A DNA stretch of 60,000 nucleotides. It comes from Symsagittifera roscoffensis (taxonomy: Eukaryota; Xenacoelomorpha; Acoela; Convolutidae). Positions 11,995 through 22,312 of this stretch are shown in pieces; within the stretch, counting starts at the first letter, position 1, and every line of letters starts with the position of its first letter. The notes beneath the pieces were generated by a model. The model was not told the DNA's origin, ran no database searches, and saw nothing but the letters and a program-made list of their open reading frames with translations. Position numbers and translations under genes: made by a program. The stretch covers positions 7,820,027-7,880,026 of the forward strand of contig NC_087068.1 in NCBI RefSeq assembly GCF_963678635.1, given 5' to 3'.

Positions 11995-13116
11995 CGAGGC
12001 CAAACTGTGCACTGGATGGGCGCACAATTTCGTATCTGTATGTTCTTAGATTACATAGACAAACCTTTAAATAAGTTTCAAAATGTCAGTGGATTCCACT
12101 CACAACACTTCCGTGGATTCCGCGTACAAATAACGCGTACAAGTAAATTTTGTCAAATAAGTTACATTATTTTGTTACATTATAAGCAAATGTAAGCGGA
12201 TTCCGCAAACTACAAGTGGATTCAGAATTTTGTTTATCACTGAACTTGCATCGGAACAATTAAAAAGTAGAGCTGGAATTCTTATCGATAGCAATGCGGA
12301 AATTAAAGGCAAGGACTTACCCATTGTCAGCGGAATCCACGAACAAATCTCAAAACATTTGTTAACTAAATCGGTTGATGTCATCTTTTAGTATTTTGGA
12401 AACACAACACCGAATAAGTTCAATATTGGGAGTCATTGGGTTGAGAGAGAATGGAAATAGAACACACAGCGTATCGCCAAATTATGTTAGTTTTTGGGAT
12501 TGTCTTTACCCCAAATACTGATTTTGAAAGCTTAACGCAGATTAAATTCAATATTTGTAGTCATTGGCTTGACAGTGTTTGGAAACACAACGCACAGCAT
12601 ATCGCCGAATTATTTGGGATTGCATCAGTATTTGGGATCGAAGTTCAGATCGAAGTAGGTCAGTATTCGGGATCGAAGCTCAGTAGGTCAAATTTTGTGA
12701 TCGAAGTTGAGATCGAAGTTGACAGGATTTGAGATCGAAGTTGAGTTGACAAGAAATGAGACCAAACGTTTAGTATTTCAACTGGTAGTTGATCAATGAA
12801 GTAATTGAGATTGATTTTTCTGGTGACCAGTAATTAAAAGATATAATTTTAAACGCTATACTACACGTATACATATATGTAAACGGAATCCGCAAACAAA
12901 ATGCGGATTCCACTTACACGTTGCGGATTCTCTTAAACGTTGCACCTATTTTCGAAGCGGTTTTTAGCGGTACAGTCTTCTAGGTATTTGTTTGTGTAAT
13001 CCAAAATAGCAAAGAAGATTAAATAAAAGTAACAAAGTTGCGGATTCCGCGACAAATCTGATTTTGGCCTGTTGCGGAATCCGCTTACAATGCACAGAAT
13101 GCACAGTTTGGCATCA
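11995..13116 (+). mobile_element. Family C TIR element, 1.12 kb, with GCGGATTCCGC motifs
   Basis: The left end CGAGGCCAAACTGTGCA is inverted at the right end (TGCACAGTTTGGCATCA, two changes). TA dinucleotides flank both ends (11993-11994, 13117-13118). About ten copies of GTGGATTCC/GCGGAATCCGC-like motifs lie toward the two ends. The middle holds an imperfect direct repeat (GGAAA...ACACAGC then TATCGCC, followed by CCAAATACTGAT-like sequence) and a GATCGAAGT stutter at 12648-12745. There is no transposase ORF, so it is non-autonomous. Confidence 0.7.
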
Positions 13117-13177
13117 TAATGCAAAACGAAACAAAAATAAAATGAAATGAAGCGATTACGTTTTTTGAATAAAAATG

Positions 13178-13345
13178 GATTATAATCGATTAAAATGGAT
13201 TATATTCAACACAATTTCAGAAACAATTTTTTCAAAAAATAATCGATTATAATTGATTATAGTCGATTATATTGGGTTTTTTTGTTTCGAAAAAATTTTA
13301 AAATTATAATCCATTTTTAATCAAGTATAATTTTATTATTTTAAT
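13178..13345. repeat. TATAATCGATTATA-rich repeat block, right
   Basis: GGATTATAATCGATTAAAATGG, ATCGATTATAATTGATTATAG and related palindromic units recur; this is the counterpart of the block at 11255-11430. Confidence 0.6.
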
Positions 13346-13631
13346 TTATGGAGACTGACAATAAAAAACAATTATAACCTATTCTTTTCTCTGTTTACTG
13401 AGTGCGGGTTATTTCTGGATGTCGTGAAAGTTCCACTAGAGTCATTATTTCAACATGACCAATATTTTTTACGCTTCTCTGCTGAAACTCTATGTACCAT
13501 GTCAGTCAGCTCTAAGATTGAAATTTAAATTTACAGTATTTTTTTTGCGAAACAGTTTTTTTCTAAATCACATGTGGCACATTTGTAACAACGCAAAGCT
13601 CAATTTGCAAAAATGTGAATATTATTGTGAA

Positions 13632-13730
13632 CAGTCATTTCAGCCCCAGTTGTTTCAGTCTTAGACACTTCCGCCCCAATAACACAGTCAATCTTGTCCC
13701 AGTCATTTCTGCCCCAAAAGCAGTCATTTC
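13632..13730. repeat. Degenerate minisatellite next to the gap (GGGGCAGAAATGACTG-like units)
   Basis: On the minus strand the units GGGGCAGAAATGACTG, GGGGCGGAAGTGTC and GGGGCTGAAATGACTG recur, separated by short spacers, with a GAAATGACTG at the gap edge. The array probably continues into the Ns and caused the gap. Intron 3 of the receptor could start inside the gap. Confidence 0.55.
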
Positions 13731-13930
13731 NNNNNNNNNNNNNNNNNNNNNNNNNNNNNNNNNNNNNNNNNNNNNNNNNNNNNNNNNNNNNNNNNNNNNN
13801 NNNNNNNNNNNNNNNNNNNNNNNNNNNNNNNNNNNNNNNNNNNNNNNNNNNNNNNNNNNNNNNNNNNNNNNNNNNNNNNNNNNNNNNNNNNNNNNNNNNN
13901 NNNNNNNNNNNNNNNNNNNNNNNNNNNNNN
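13731..13930. other. Assembly gap, exactly 200 N
   Basis: The run of N interrupts exon 3 of the receptor directly after TM4. The round size suggests a placeholder or scaffolded gap rather than a measured length. Confidence 0.99.
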
Positions 13931-14140
13931 AAGTGGCTGCAACTTGGAAATGATGAGGATGGGACTGGCGGCCACACACACCACCCCCCAGAGTGCCCCC
14001 ACCACCAGACTGGCATTCTTCGCACTCCTCACCCCCCTGGAGGAGAAGGGGTGCACCACTGCCAGGTACCTGTCCAAGGACATGAACACCAGAGTGTAGA
14101 TGGAAATGTACACTGAGATCTGTGCCATGTACTTCTGCAG
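13931..14140 (-). CDS. Exon 3 (partial) of the GPCR: TM3, DRY motif, ICL2, TM4, cut by assembly gap
   Basis: Seventy codons (residues 164-233) are visible before the run of Ns. The acceptor is TTGTTCCAG, ending at 14141; translation starts LQKYMAQISVY. Phase 0 joining places 14 residues between the TM3 CK and YTLV, exactly the spacing I know from allatostatin-A receptors. The exon holds the TM3 core YTLVFMSLDRYLAVVHP (DRY), ICL2 with SSRGVRSAKNA, and TM4 with the conserved W and Pro (ALWG and AASP). ICL2 and TM4 resemble galanin receptors (RxSRNALL, IW, ASP) and the TM3 region resembles insect allatostatin-A receptors; a somewhat different peptide receptor of the same group is possible. The exon is much more GC-rich, with CTG/GTG codons, than its surroundings. 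ECL2, TM5-7 and the tail are not seen: they lie in the gap, farther left, or outside the window. Confidence 0.85.
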
Positions 14141-14538
14141 CTGGAACAAAAAAAACAACTTCAATTTTTTAACCTCAAAGTTTACTACCATTTTTTGAAA
14201 TACTTTCTGAGTAAATAAACAAAATACAACTACACTTTCTAATTATACATTGTCATGATTTCTGAGAACTAGCAAGTTTTCTGTTCATTTACTTCTGCAG
14301 TTGCGACAAAAAAACAACTTCACTTTTTAAACTTCAAACTTTCATATAATTTTCAGTGATTATTTCTAATAACTAAAAAATGATCTTGTTAATGTAGTTC
14401 TGCAATTGAAATAATATAACAAAACTACACTGAGAAACGCAACATTTTTCAATACGCAAAATTAAAAAAAAACTTTATCACCATGTTTGAGCTCCTGCTT
14501 TCAATCCATACTAATTAGAAAGCCAAACCACTACTTGC
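14141..14538 (-). other. Intron 2 of the GPCR, 398 bp, GC-AG type, phase 0
   Basis: The donor is AAA|GCAAGT and the acceptor TTCCAG|CTGCAG. The nearest GT (AAAGCAA|GTAGTG) would give phase 1 and put exon 3 out of frame, so the GC donor is required. GCAAGT is the usual consensus of the minor GC-AG class. The intron contains diverged copies of its own 3' boundary region at about 14288-14360 and 14392-14425. Confidence 0.7.
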
Positions 14539-14876
14539 TTTGCAGTAGAAGAGTCCAAACAACCAGCTGGTTTTGAACGCCTGGTCGATTATGGTCGGAG
14601 GAATGACCAGGGCGCAAACCATACAATCGGCTACGGCCAGATTGCCCATGAACACATCAGTCGTGTTCCGCTTTGTCCTCCCGAACTGCCTCGGTCTATG
14701 GACCGGTCTTGGCTGCTGCTGATGCTGCCGGGTGTTGGCTCCTCCTCCGCCTCCTCCTCCGCCTCCGCCTCCGCCTCCGCCTCCGCCTCCGCCTCCCCCT
14801 CCCATTCCTGTTCCTCCAATTGAGGGATTAACAACGAGGGGGGCATTGCTCGTGCCCTTCCAAACTACTACTAGCA
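14539..14876 (-). CDS. Exon 2 of the GPCR: end of TM1, poly-Gly intracellular loop 1, TM2, TM3 cysteine
   Basis: The exon has 338 bases (113 codons with the G from exon 1), residues 51-163. The acceptor is TTTGTTTCAG ending at 14877. It starts with V-LVVVWKG, finishing TM1. An unusually long first intracellular loop follows (about residues 58-121): NPSIGGTGM, then 21 Gly codons (14802-14740), then a Gln/Arg/Pro/His-rich stretch leading to GRTKRNTTD. TM2 contains NLAVAD with the conserved D2.50. ECL1 has a WLFG motif of the WxFG type, and the exon closes with YCK, holding the C3.25 that normally pairs with ECL2. The Gly tract is coded by an interrupted GGA/GGC hexamer repeat. In related receptors this loop has about 10-12 residues. 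The donor after AAA is GCAAGT (14538-14533), a GC-type donor. A small intron hidden in the Gly region cannot be excluded without RNA, but I see no convincing donor-acceptor pair. Confidence 0.85.
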
Positions 14877-14889
14877 CTGAAACAAAAGT

Positions 14890-15860
14890 TTATACCACTC
14901 CAAATTCTCTTGAGTAGTTTTTTTTATAAGCAGTCGACTTAGGAGGGGGGCGCGACCACTCCCTACCCAAAGCCTCATTCTTTTGGTTTTGTTTCACTAC
15001 TAATATCTTTGGTTGATTTATCGATTTATTTTTTGGGGGATTGGGGTTTGGTCAAATTGTTCTAAAATTTACCCATAACGATCTGTCTCTTCTTAAGACT
15101 CGTTAACAAATTGGCGTGAAAATTGTCCAAAAAGGTAGAAAACTGTGGTCAATCCAATTTTTTGCTCAACGAATTGTCTAATTCAAATTTCCATTCACGC
15201 TTCCATGTGAATTTCAAATCACATCAATAGTCGCTCAAATGTCAATTAGCGCATTTTGATTTCTGTTCAATTCAGTTCTGAAGTGACTCCTCCGTTGTCA
15301 AATCTCCCGATAATCATCAATTCCTTTTTTCGGACAGCCTCTTATTGCTTTATTGTCTCTTATTGCTTTATCTATAATTACAATCAAGTTTTGTTAACGT
15401 CATAATCCTTTTTTAGGAGTATTAGCGATTTCTAAAATAACCCGGGCTGGGGTCCCAGAGAACCCGGGTCCGAACTGACTCTCATTTGCCCCCTCTTTTT
15501 CCTTGAAGAATGCTGGATGAGCCCAATGTTTAGAAAAACCAACTGCGTGAACCCAAATTTTAGAAAAAAGAGCTGATTGAGTCCGATTCTTACCAAAAAC
15601 ACTTCTTACCGAATTCAATTTACCGAATTTACCGTTTTTTACCGAATTCAATTTTTACCAATTATTAGCCTCAGTTTTATGAGCCTCACTTCTTAATGAA
15701 AAGTGACTAAATGAGCCCAATTTTTAAGCGTTATGAGATGAATGAGATCAATTTTTAGCACAAAAAGTGGTTTCATTCTTGTTATTTTCTTAACGATTGG
15801 CCTCTTCTATTTTTAATTGAAAAAAACAAACAAGTCATGAGTAACCCACCCGCACTGAAA
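14890..15860. other. Intron 1 proximal part: degenerate short repeats
   Basis: At 15480-15780 the phrase GAnTGAGCCCAATTTTTAG recurs in degraded form, with three TTACCGAATT units at 15607-15650. No gene is seen. Confidence 0.4.
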
Positions 15861-15867
15861 GATCAAT

Positions 15868-16745
15868 TTAAAATAATTTTAAATTGAGTTTATATCAATC
15901 CAAACCGATTAAGAATGAGCATTTTAGGAACTGAATTGGATTTTAAATTGATTTAAATTGAATTTTCTTGACCATTTTGGATCGAATTAAATGTCAAAAA
16001 TCGATTTAAATTGATTTGGATTGATTTTCCCATTCACTAAAATACATTCAAATCTTACTAAAATTTGAATCCATTTCAAAGGAATCAATCCATTTCAAAA
16101 GAGCAATTCGATCATAGTGTCTAAAAAGTCTATCTCAAATCAATTTAAGCAAAAATCTATTTCACAAATCAAGAAAAAGGTCAATTCCAATCAGATTTTG
16201 AGCTCGAAAATATTCTTTAATTTAAAAAAAATCAATATTAGCCAGTTATTGAACGCAAACTTATATTACAAATCAAGAAAAAAAAATCGATTTAAGTCGG
16301 GGATTGAGCTAAAAAACATGCAAATATTCGTAGCAAATCATCATTGTAAATCAAATTTAATGAAAAAACTATGAAACGAATCAAGAAAACGGTCAATACT
16401 AATCAGAATTTGAGCTCCAAAATATTCCTTAAAACCATAAAAAATCATCAATTTGAACAAGTTTTTGGGCAAAAAAATCTAAATATGCTGCCAGAAGCTA
16501 TAGATGTAAATTTGGCCATAGATGTAAAAAGATTGGCAATGAATAAAAGAAACAAAATCCTCCTAAAGCAAACTCTCCTTGAAACAAAAACAACTAGATA
16601 ATGAAAAACTGGTTTTAAATTGATTTAAATTGAGTTGGATTGATTTATAATCAATTTGAATCGATTTTGTGGGGGGACTTAAGATCAATTTACATCAATT
16701 TTAAATTGAATCAAATCAAATTTAATCTTTTTCGATTTAATCTGC
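15868..16745. repeat. AAATTGATTTAAATTGA-rich repeat with an inner duplicated core
   Basis: Dense AATTGATTT/AAATCAATT units occupy 15868-16100 and 16610-16740. Between them two diverged direct copies of about 100 bp are seen (16165-16260 and 16378-16480, both with AATCAAGAAAA, GGTCAAT, TTTGAGCTC and AAAATATTC). The open frames here are Lys/Asn/Ser-rich low-complexity translations without similarity to known proteins. Confidence 0.55.
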
Positions 16746-16812
16746 AGACTTTTTTTCAAGCTAAAAATAATCTCTTTTTATCTACAGACTTTTTTTCAAG
16801 CAAAAAAAGATC
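16742..16812. repeat. Short tandem duplication (CTnCAGACTTTTTTTCAAGC)
   Basis: Two direct copies start at 16742 and 16783; the second has one substitution. AT-rich unassigned sequence follows to 17790. Confidence 0.7.
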
Positions 16813-17790
16813 TGAATTCAGTTTTTGTCAGGGTTTGTAGAAAAAAGGTTGCGCAAAAGACTTTTAGTCAAATAATGAGTGGTTTTGAAGCCTGTGTTTT
16901 CCAAATTGAATCCAATTAATCCGTGACAAATTAGTAACCAATCGCACTAAAAATTAGTCTCCCTCACCCCCTCCCCTTAGATAGAAATTATAGGCAAAAA
17001 CTTTGACCCGGTCAAATCAGTACTGCTTCATCAATAATAAAGCAATATTTAGAGATGTTAAATTGTAACAGGGAAGTAAATAGAAATCTGAGCTATCTAT
17101 GTTCACATTTGGGCGTTCTGGATTATGGATCAACACAAATTTTGATCATTAAAGCCTCAGTGTAATATTAGAGAAAAAACTTGGCCTTTATTTTCAATTG
17201 CGATATACTTTTATTTCATCGTTGTTTCATCGTTGATTTAGTACTGGTGTAAAGCGGCAATAATTTTTTCTGATTTTTTATTTGATCAGATTGAAATTGT
17301 ACTGTAAAAAGATAATACATAACCGGATTTCAGTTTAAATATTTAAAAAAATACAGATTTTCTCTGCCAGAAAATTCCGGGGTTTGCTTTGACAAATTTG
17401 TAAAAATCCGCATACGGTAGAATCATGCATTTGAAAATAACGTTATTCTGCAACGCTGCATCTAGGTTTCAACTTTCTTTTAACATGTGTAAAAACTTCT
17501 CTTCTTTAATTTCTTGCTAAATTGGGGGTAAAATAATTCAATTAAGAAAAAATTAGTTATCAGTATTTTAATTAAAATTCAGTTTTTGAATTTCTGCAAA
17601 AGAAAATTGACACTGTTCCACTAGCGCAACAGCAGAAAATAGCCTTGTAAACTTTCTGTGCAAATTCTAATTTAGCTCTGATAAGATATAAATTTAGAAA
17701 TTTAACTAGCCCAGATGTTCCGGAACTAATTCAGTAGTGCACTAGTTCTGTTTGCAGTGATCGATATCGATAGTGAAAACAAAAAAAATT

Positions 17791-17820
17791 GTTGTTCCGA
17801 CTTTCGTAACGCTTCTGTAT
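17791..17820 (+). mobile_element. Solo 5' tip of family H
   Basis: TTGTTGTTCCGACTTTCGTAACG stands alone; the following sequence is unrelated to the family. Confidence 0.55.
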
Positions 17821-17989
17821 GGCACTAGCCTGTGAAAAAATGATATTCATAGAGCCCGTATAAATGAACTCGTGTTCAAAAAGTGAAGATCTATGAATTT
17901 CAAATTCTTTCTAAGCTGGATTCAGTCGCTGCTATTGCTACATGTAAGCAGAAAAAAAAGAATTTTTTGGACACAGCATTTTTTTTTCT

Positions 17990-18062
17990 AATTGATGCCA
18001 GTTTGACAAATTTTAAACCCTCAATTTATTGATGCCAGTTTGACAAGTTTTAAACTCTCAAC
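17990..18062. repeat. 37-bp tandem duplication
   Basis: TTGATGCCAGTTTGACAA followed by TTTTAAACnCTCAA occurs twice in direct order with two or three differences. Confidence 0.8.
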
Positions 18063-18125
18063 TCAACAAAAAAAGACAAAAAATATCTTAAACAAAAAAA
18101 TATCAAAAAATATCTTTTATTTGCC

Positions 18126-18455
18126 GTTCATATCATGAATATCTTCCAGATGAACAAAAAATTTCCGTCTAAAATTGTTATTCAAAAAGTCAAATCAAAG
18201 AAGCTTTTCGTCGATGGTCTGACAATTAAACTCAAACATTTCATCAGTCCGAAGTTAATTTCGCATTCATTTCTTAAAATGTTGCGGCATGTTCATATCA
18301 TGAATATCTTCCAGATGAACAAAAAATTTCCGTCTAAAATTGTTATTCAAAAAGTCAAAACAATGAAGCTTTTCGTCGATGGTCTGACAATTAAACTCAA
18401 ACATTTCATCAGTCCGAAGTTAATTTCGCATTCATTTCTTAAAATGTTGCGGCAT
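18126..18455 (+). repeat. 165-bp direct tandem duplication
   Basis: Two units (18126-18290 and 18291-18455) differ at only about three positions. Because 165 is divisible by three, a frame stays open across both units (130 codons from 18135), which explains the long ORF. The protein is not recognised, there is no conserved domain, and the base composition is like the flanks, so coding is doubtful. Confidence 0.85.
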
Positions 18456-18593
18456 ATTTTATGGTTGTACAGAGTATACCAAATACGTTTATTTAATTTT
18501 TTAAGGAGAATTGCAATTCTCTCCTAATCCGAACCAACACTTTTAAAAGTTTTTTTTTCAGAAATTGGGTGAGAAAAATTCAGCCATATAACG

Positions 18594-19257
18594 CAACAAG
18601 ACTGCTCGTATATCAGGGCAAAAGCCTTGAATGTTCCGACTGTACCTTAATTCATATCGAATAGTTTTTTGGAAAAGAAAATTTTGAAAACCTTTACATT
18701 TTGGACAATATCAAAAGGTAAAACTTCAGTCGTTTCAATTTGCTATGATTTTGTTGAGCGGGATACTTCGCCACGCATAAACGCATAATCAATTTGCAGT
18801 ACGCTCTCAGCATTTTGAATGAATGAATGAGCATGCATAATTTAGTCCAGAACATGGCAAACTTGGCTATTTTCAAACCCCAGAAGTTTACAAAAAATAT
18901 TGGAGGTGAAATAACTTTTTACAATTGAACTCAGTAAGTATAAAATCAGTTTTTTTTTTAAGTTGGAACAAAAAATATTAAGACATGAAATGGTTTTTGT
19001 GAAAAAATGAAATGGTTTTTGTCCAATAACGCGCTATTTTGACCATTTAGGCGACCTCATTTGAATTTGAGTCGGTTGTAATAAAAAAAAATTAAAATGT
19101 TGAGTGCTCTAATTATTCTAAATTTTTGAAATTCCTATTTTCTTTACTCCATAACTCCCAACAAAAAGTCCAGCGAGTCAAAAAAAGGAAGGCTGTGTGG
19201 TAAAATCCCCTTGAAACAAACAATCCGTAGCTTTTGTTTCGAACGTCGGAACAAAAA
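18594..19257 (-). mobile_element. Family H element, diverged, nearly full span
   Basis: The 3' end CAAGACTGCTCGTATATCAGG, the degraded hairpin and GTTCCGACTG are at the left. The middle has CCCCAGAAGTTTACAAAA and GGAGGTGAAATAAC. The right end is GAACGTCGGAACAAAA. Strong divergence marks it as an old copy. Confidence 0.6.
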
Positions 19258-19284
19258 CTAGTGAAGTATAAAAAAGCATGCGAC

Positions 19285-19679
19285 CAGGGGCAGATCTTGG
19301 ATTTTCTCGAAGGGGGGTGCATTTTCAAAAAAATTTTTGAACTTTTCGACGACCTTTATTTTGTAGGTCGTCCAAATTGAGTTTTGCGAGCGCTACCAGA
19401 ACTCAATAAAGACCCTATTAGGGCACAAAAAATTTTTTTGGGCACTTTTTGGATAACAATGATTGAAAAACGCTTTTTCTGGCGCGGGCTTGCCCTCAAA
19501 ATTAGCATATAATGGCACCAATGGTGCCTGTAGAAAAGTTTTAGGGTCGGTCCGCCAAAAATGGATTTCTTAAAAAGTACCAAAGGGGGGACCCTTTGGG
19601 TCGGCAGGGGGTCGAATCCCTGAGGAAAGAAGCGTCCGCTCCCCCCCCCCCCCGCCATCCCTTCCTAAATCCAACCCTG
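19285..19679 (+). mobile_element. hAT-type MITE, full length, perfect 8-bp target duplication
   Basis: The 395-bp element starts CAGGGGCAGATCTTGG and ends CCAACCCTG. It is flanked by CATGCGAC at 19277-19284 and the identical CATGCGAC at 19680-19687. The 8-bp duplication and CAGGGG start identify the hAT superfamily. A run of 14 C lies near the right end. Confidence 0.9.
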
Positions 19680-19689
19680 CATGCGACCA

Positions 19690-21225
19690 ATTAATGTCTC
19701 TAGATACTAGCTCGTTGACCGATCGATTGAATTTTGGAATTACAATACCAAGATTTTGACCATATTAATATCCCGCAGTCCTTCGCTAGGAGGCCATGGT
19801 CTGTTTTATGAGAGAGAATAATTAGATTTCACTGGGCGCCATTAGATGTTCTGGCGGCATTGAAATCTACTCAAATAAATTTCTATACACTGTCACTGGA
19901 TTGAAATTACAAATGAATCCTATCAAAAATGCAATCTGTTTTTGGAAATAACTGCTTTTTTCTAACGCGGTGTATTTGATTATTTATATCCCAAATCCAA
20001 ACGGTTTTTCACTTACAATGATGAAATTTAAAATAACAAGAATTATAGCAATAAAAAAATAAAAAATCACCTCGAACATAAATAGTCAGCTTTTTTCAGA
20101 TACTTGATCTAAACTGATAAAAATTGTAATAATATGATTCGTAAAAAATGAAAATTACAATAAATTTCAAAAAAAGTAATCGGCCAAATTGGCAAATTTT
20201 AAACCCCATAACTGCACAAAAATTATAGCAGGTGAAGTTTTTAAATTTCGAGATGAAAACATTTAATTTATTTCATTAAAAAAATCTGCCGAAAACTTCC
20301 AGGCAAAAAGCCGAAATTTTCACAAAAGTAGAAAAAACCTCCCATCAAAAATATTCTGTCATTTTTTTTCTAATATCAAAAAAAGGTTTGCATTTTGCGA
20401 TTCAATTAAGTCGTTACGTTTCGCGGGTCCAAAAAACAATTTTTGTGGCTTTCGAGTAAACCAACTTTACTCTGGTAACACGACGGAAAAAATCTAAAAT
20501 TAAATGCTCCAGTTTTTTAATCACTGGCATTGAAGAAATCAGTTTTCATTTGAATTAAAACCTTTGCAAAGCCATACTGAAAAAATGGAAAATTTTTTTA
20601 AAAAACATCAATTAAAAAGCAGTGAATGCGGAACACTATAACTGGGGGCGTTTTTTACAGATTCTTTGTCAAATATTACCACAGCGGTTCCTTACGATCA
20701 TATTTTGATGACAGTATTTGCATATCGCTTTGAAATCTAGTTATTGCAAAACAGTATGAAATTGATAATAAAAAAGCGGCGTCTGTTTTGACATGAATTG
20801 ATTTTCACCATTTGAAAAATTCAATCCATTCAAAGAGTTATAAAGAAAGGAAACTCGATACTTATAGTCTAAAAATAAAGCCAACCTTTATTTATTTTCT
20901 CCAAAAACAATTAGTTTGTTGAACTCTTGAGAATTTTTTGGCTGCTTATTAAATTGAGTATCACTTGAAAACGGAAAGTAAAATTGATATCTGAGTCAAA
21001 ATAAGTATTCAATACATGTATGCTGTATGCAATACTGTATGCTCAATTTGTATGAATGTTATTAGATTTTTTTTTCACAAATTTTAATAAAATTCGCCAG
21101 GTCATAATTTTGCACCCCTCAGAAAGTCTTGTCTACTTTAAGGACTATCTCCGGAATTAGTACTTAATAGGACGAAGCATACTTAGGTAATGGTTTAAGT
21201 GCAAACTTGGTAAGGCACACTCGGA
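19690..21225. other. AT-rich intronic stretch with a possible old H remnant
   Basis: No gene is seen. Around 20177-20330 the order GGCCAAATTGGCAAA, AAACCCCATAACTGCAC, GCAGGTGAAGTTTT follows the reverse core of family H, so a very old copy is likely. The rest is unassigned. Confidence 0.4.
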
Positions 21226-21237
21226 CATGGATATGGT

Positions 21238-21643
21238 CAGGGGCGGATCTAGGATTTTCTCGAGGGCCTTTGTTTAGGACGTGACCTAATTGAATTTCCG
21301 AGCGGTACCAGAACTCTATAAAAACCCTTGTAGGGCAGAAAAAATTTTGCGCCGCAGGAACGTTTTTGAAAAAACGGGTCAAAAAGCCATTTTTTGGAAA
21401 CTTTTTGGAAAAAAATGACAAAAAACGCGTTTTTTTTGGTGCGCGCCACCCCTCAAAATTAGCATATAATGGCACCGATGGCGCCTTTAGAAAAATTTTA
21501 CGGGTCGGTCAGCCAAAAATGGATTTCCTAAAAAATACAAACATGGGGGCCCCTTTGGGTCGGCAGGCGTTCGAATGCCTCAGGGAGGAAAAGCGTACGC
21601 TCAAGCCCCACCACCCCCCCCCCCCCCCCCCAATCCGCCCCTG
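21238..21643 (+). mobile_element. hAT-type MITE, full length, 406 bp
   Basis: The ends are CAGGGGCGGATCTAGG and, inverted, CAGGGGCGGATTG. The core is shared with the 19285 copy (GCATATAATGGCACC, GGTCGGTC, CCTTTGGGTCGGCAGG). The flanks GATATGGT and TTAATGGC match at only 4 of 8, so the target duplication is decayed or unclear. Confidence 0.8.
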
Positions 21644-21790
21644 TTAATGGCGATCGTAATGGTTGAGTCGATAATATGTATAGCAGTTAAAATAGATATT
21701 TGCGATTACCACCTTTGTAACCATGACAAAAAAATTTGGGAAAAAAACCAACAATTATCATGAACACTGTAAGAACATGACAATTGTTGC

Positions 21791-22312
21791 TGTTCCGACT
21801 TTCGTAACGACAGTAACGGAATATTTGAGTTCGAGGTGGGTTTTTTTTCTTCAGACAAATTTCGACTTTTTAGCTAGCCATTTTGTAAAAAATTTCCTTT
21901 ATCATTTAAAATGTATTGTTGTCCTGAGCCTAATTAATTTTGAAAAGTAATTTTACCTGTGATCATTTTTTGTAAAGTTATGGGAGTTTGAAGATTGCGA
22001 TTTGGTCAATTTGGGACAATTAACGAGCAATACATAATTAACGCGTAAGCAGAGATTTAATCCGTCTTAAAAATCGTTCAAAATTGGTTGAAGAAATCTT
22101 AATTGCCATAATTGATTCGTTACAAGGAGCAAAATTGATTACTTGTAATTAATATGATATGTGGGGGAATGATTTTCAAAAAAGTCTCAAATTTTATTTT
22201 TTTTAATTATCATTTCATTTTATTACATTGAATTTTTTCATGTTATTTTTGGTCCAAAGATCTTAAAAGGCAGTCGAAACAGTCAAGGCTTCGCCCTGAC
22301 ATGATTAGTCTT
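21791..22312 (+). mobile_element. Family H element, full length, first of a head-to-tail pair
   Basis: It starts TGTTCCGACTTTCGTAACG and ends GTCGAAACAGTCAAGGCTTCGCCCTGACATGATTAG then TCTTG. The next copy begins in the same bases. Confidence 0.85.

Noticed and set aside
13600-14191. Several frames running through the run of N
   Set aside because: They are artefacts of translating N; only the minus frame leading to the DRY motif is real.
14631-14846. Glu-Ala repeat frame on the minus strand
   Set aside because: It is an alternative frame of the same exon 2 hexamer repeat; the spliced receptor frame explains the region.
14732-14917. Open frame with a long poly-proline run on the plus strand
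   Set aside because: It is the antisense of the glycine codons of receptor exon 2.
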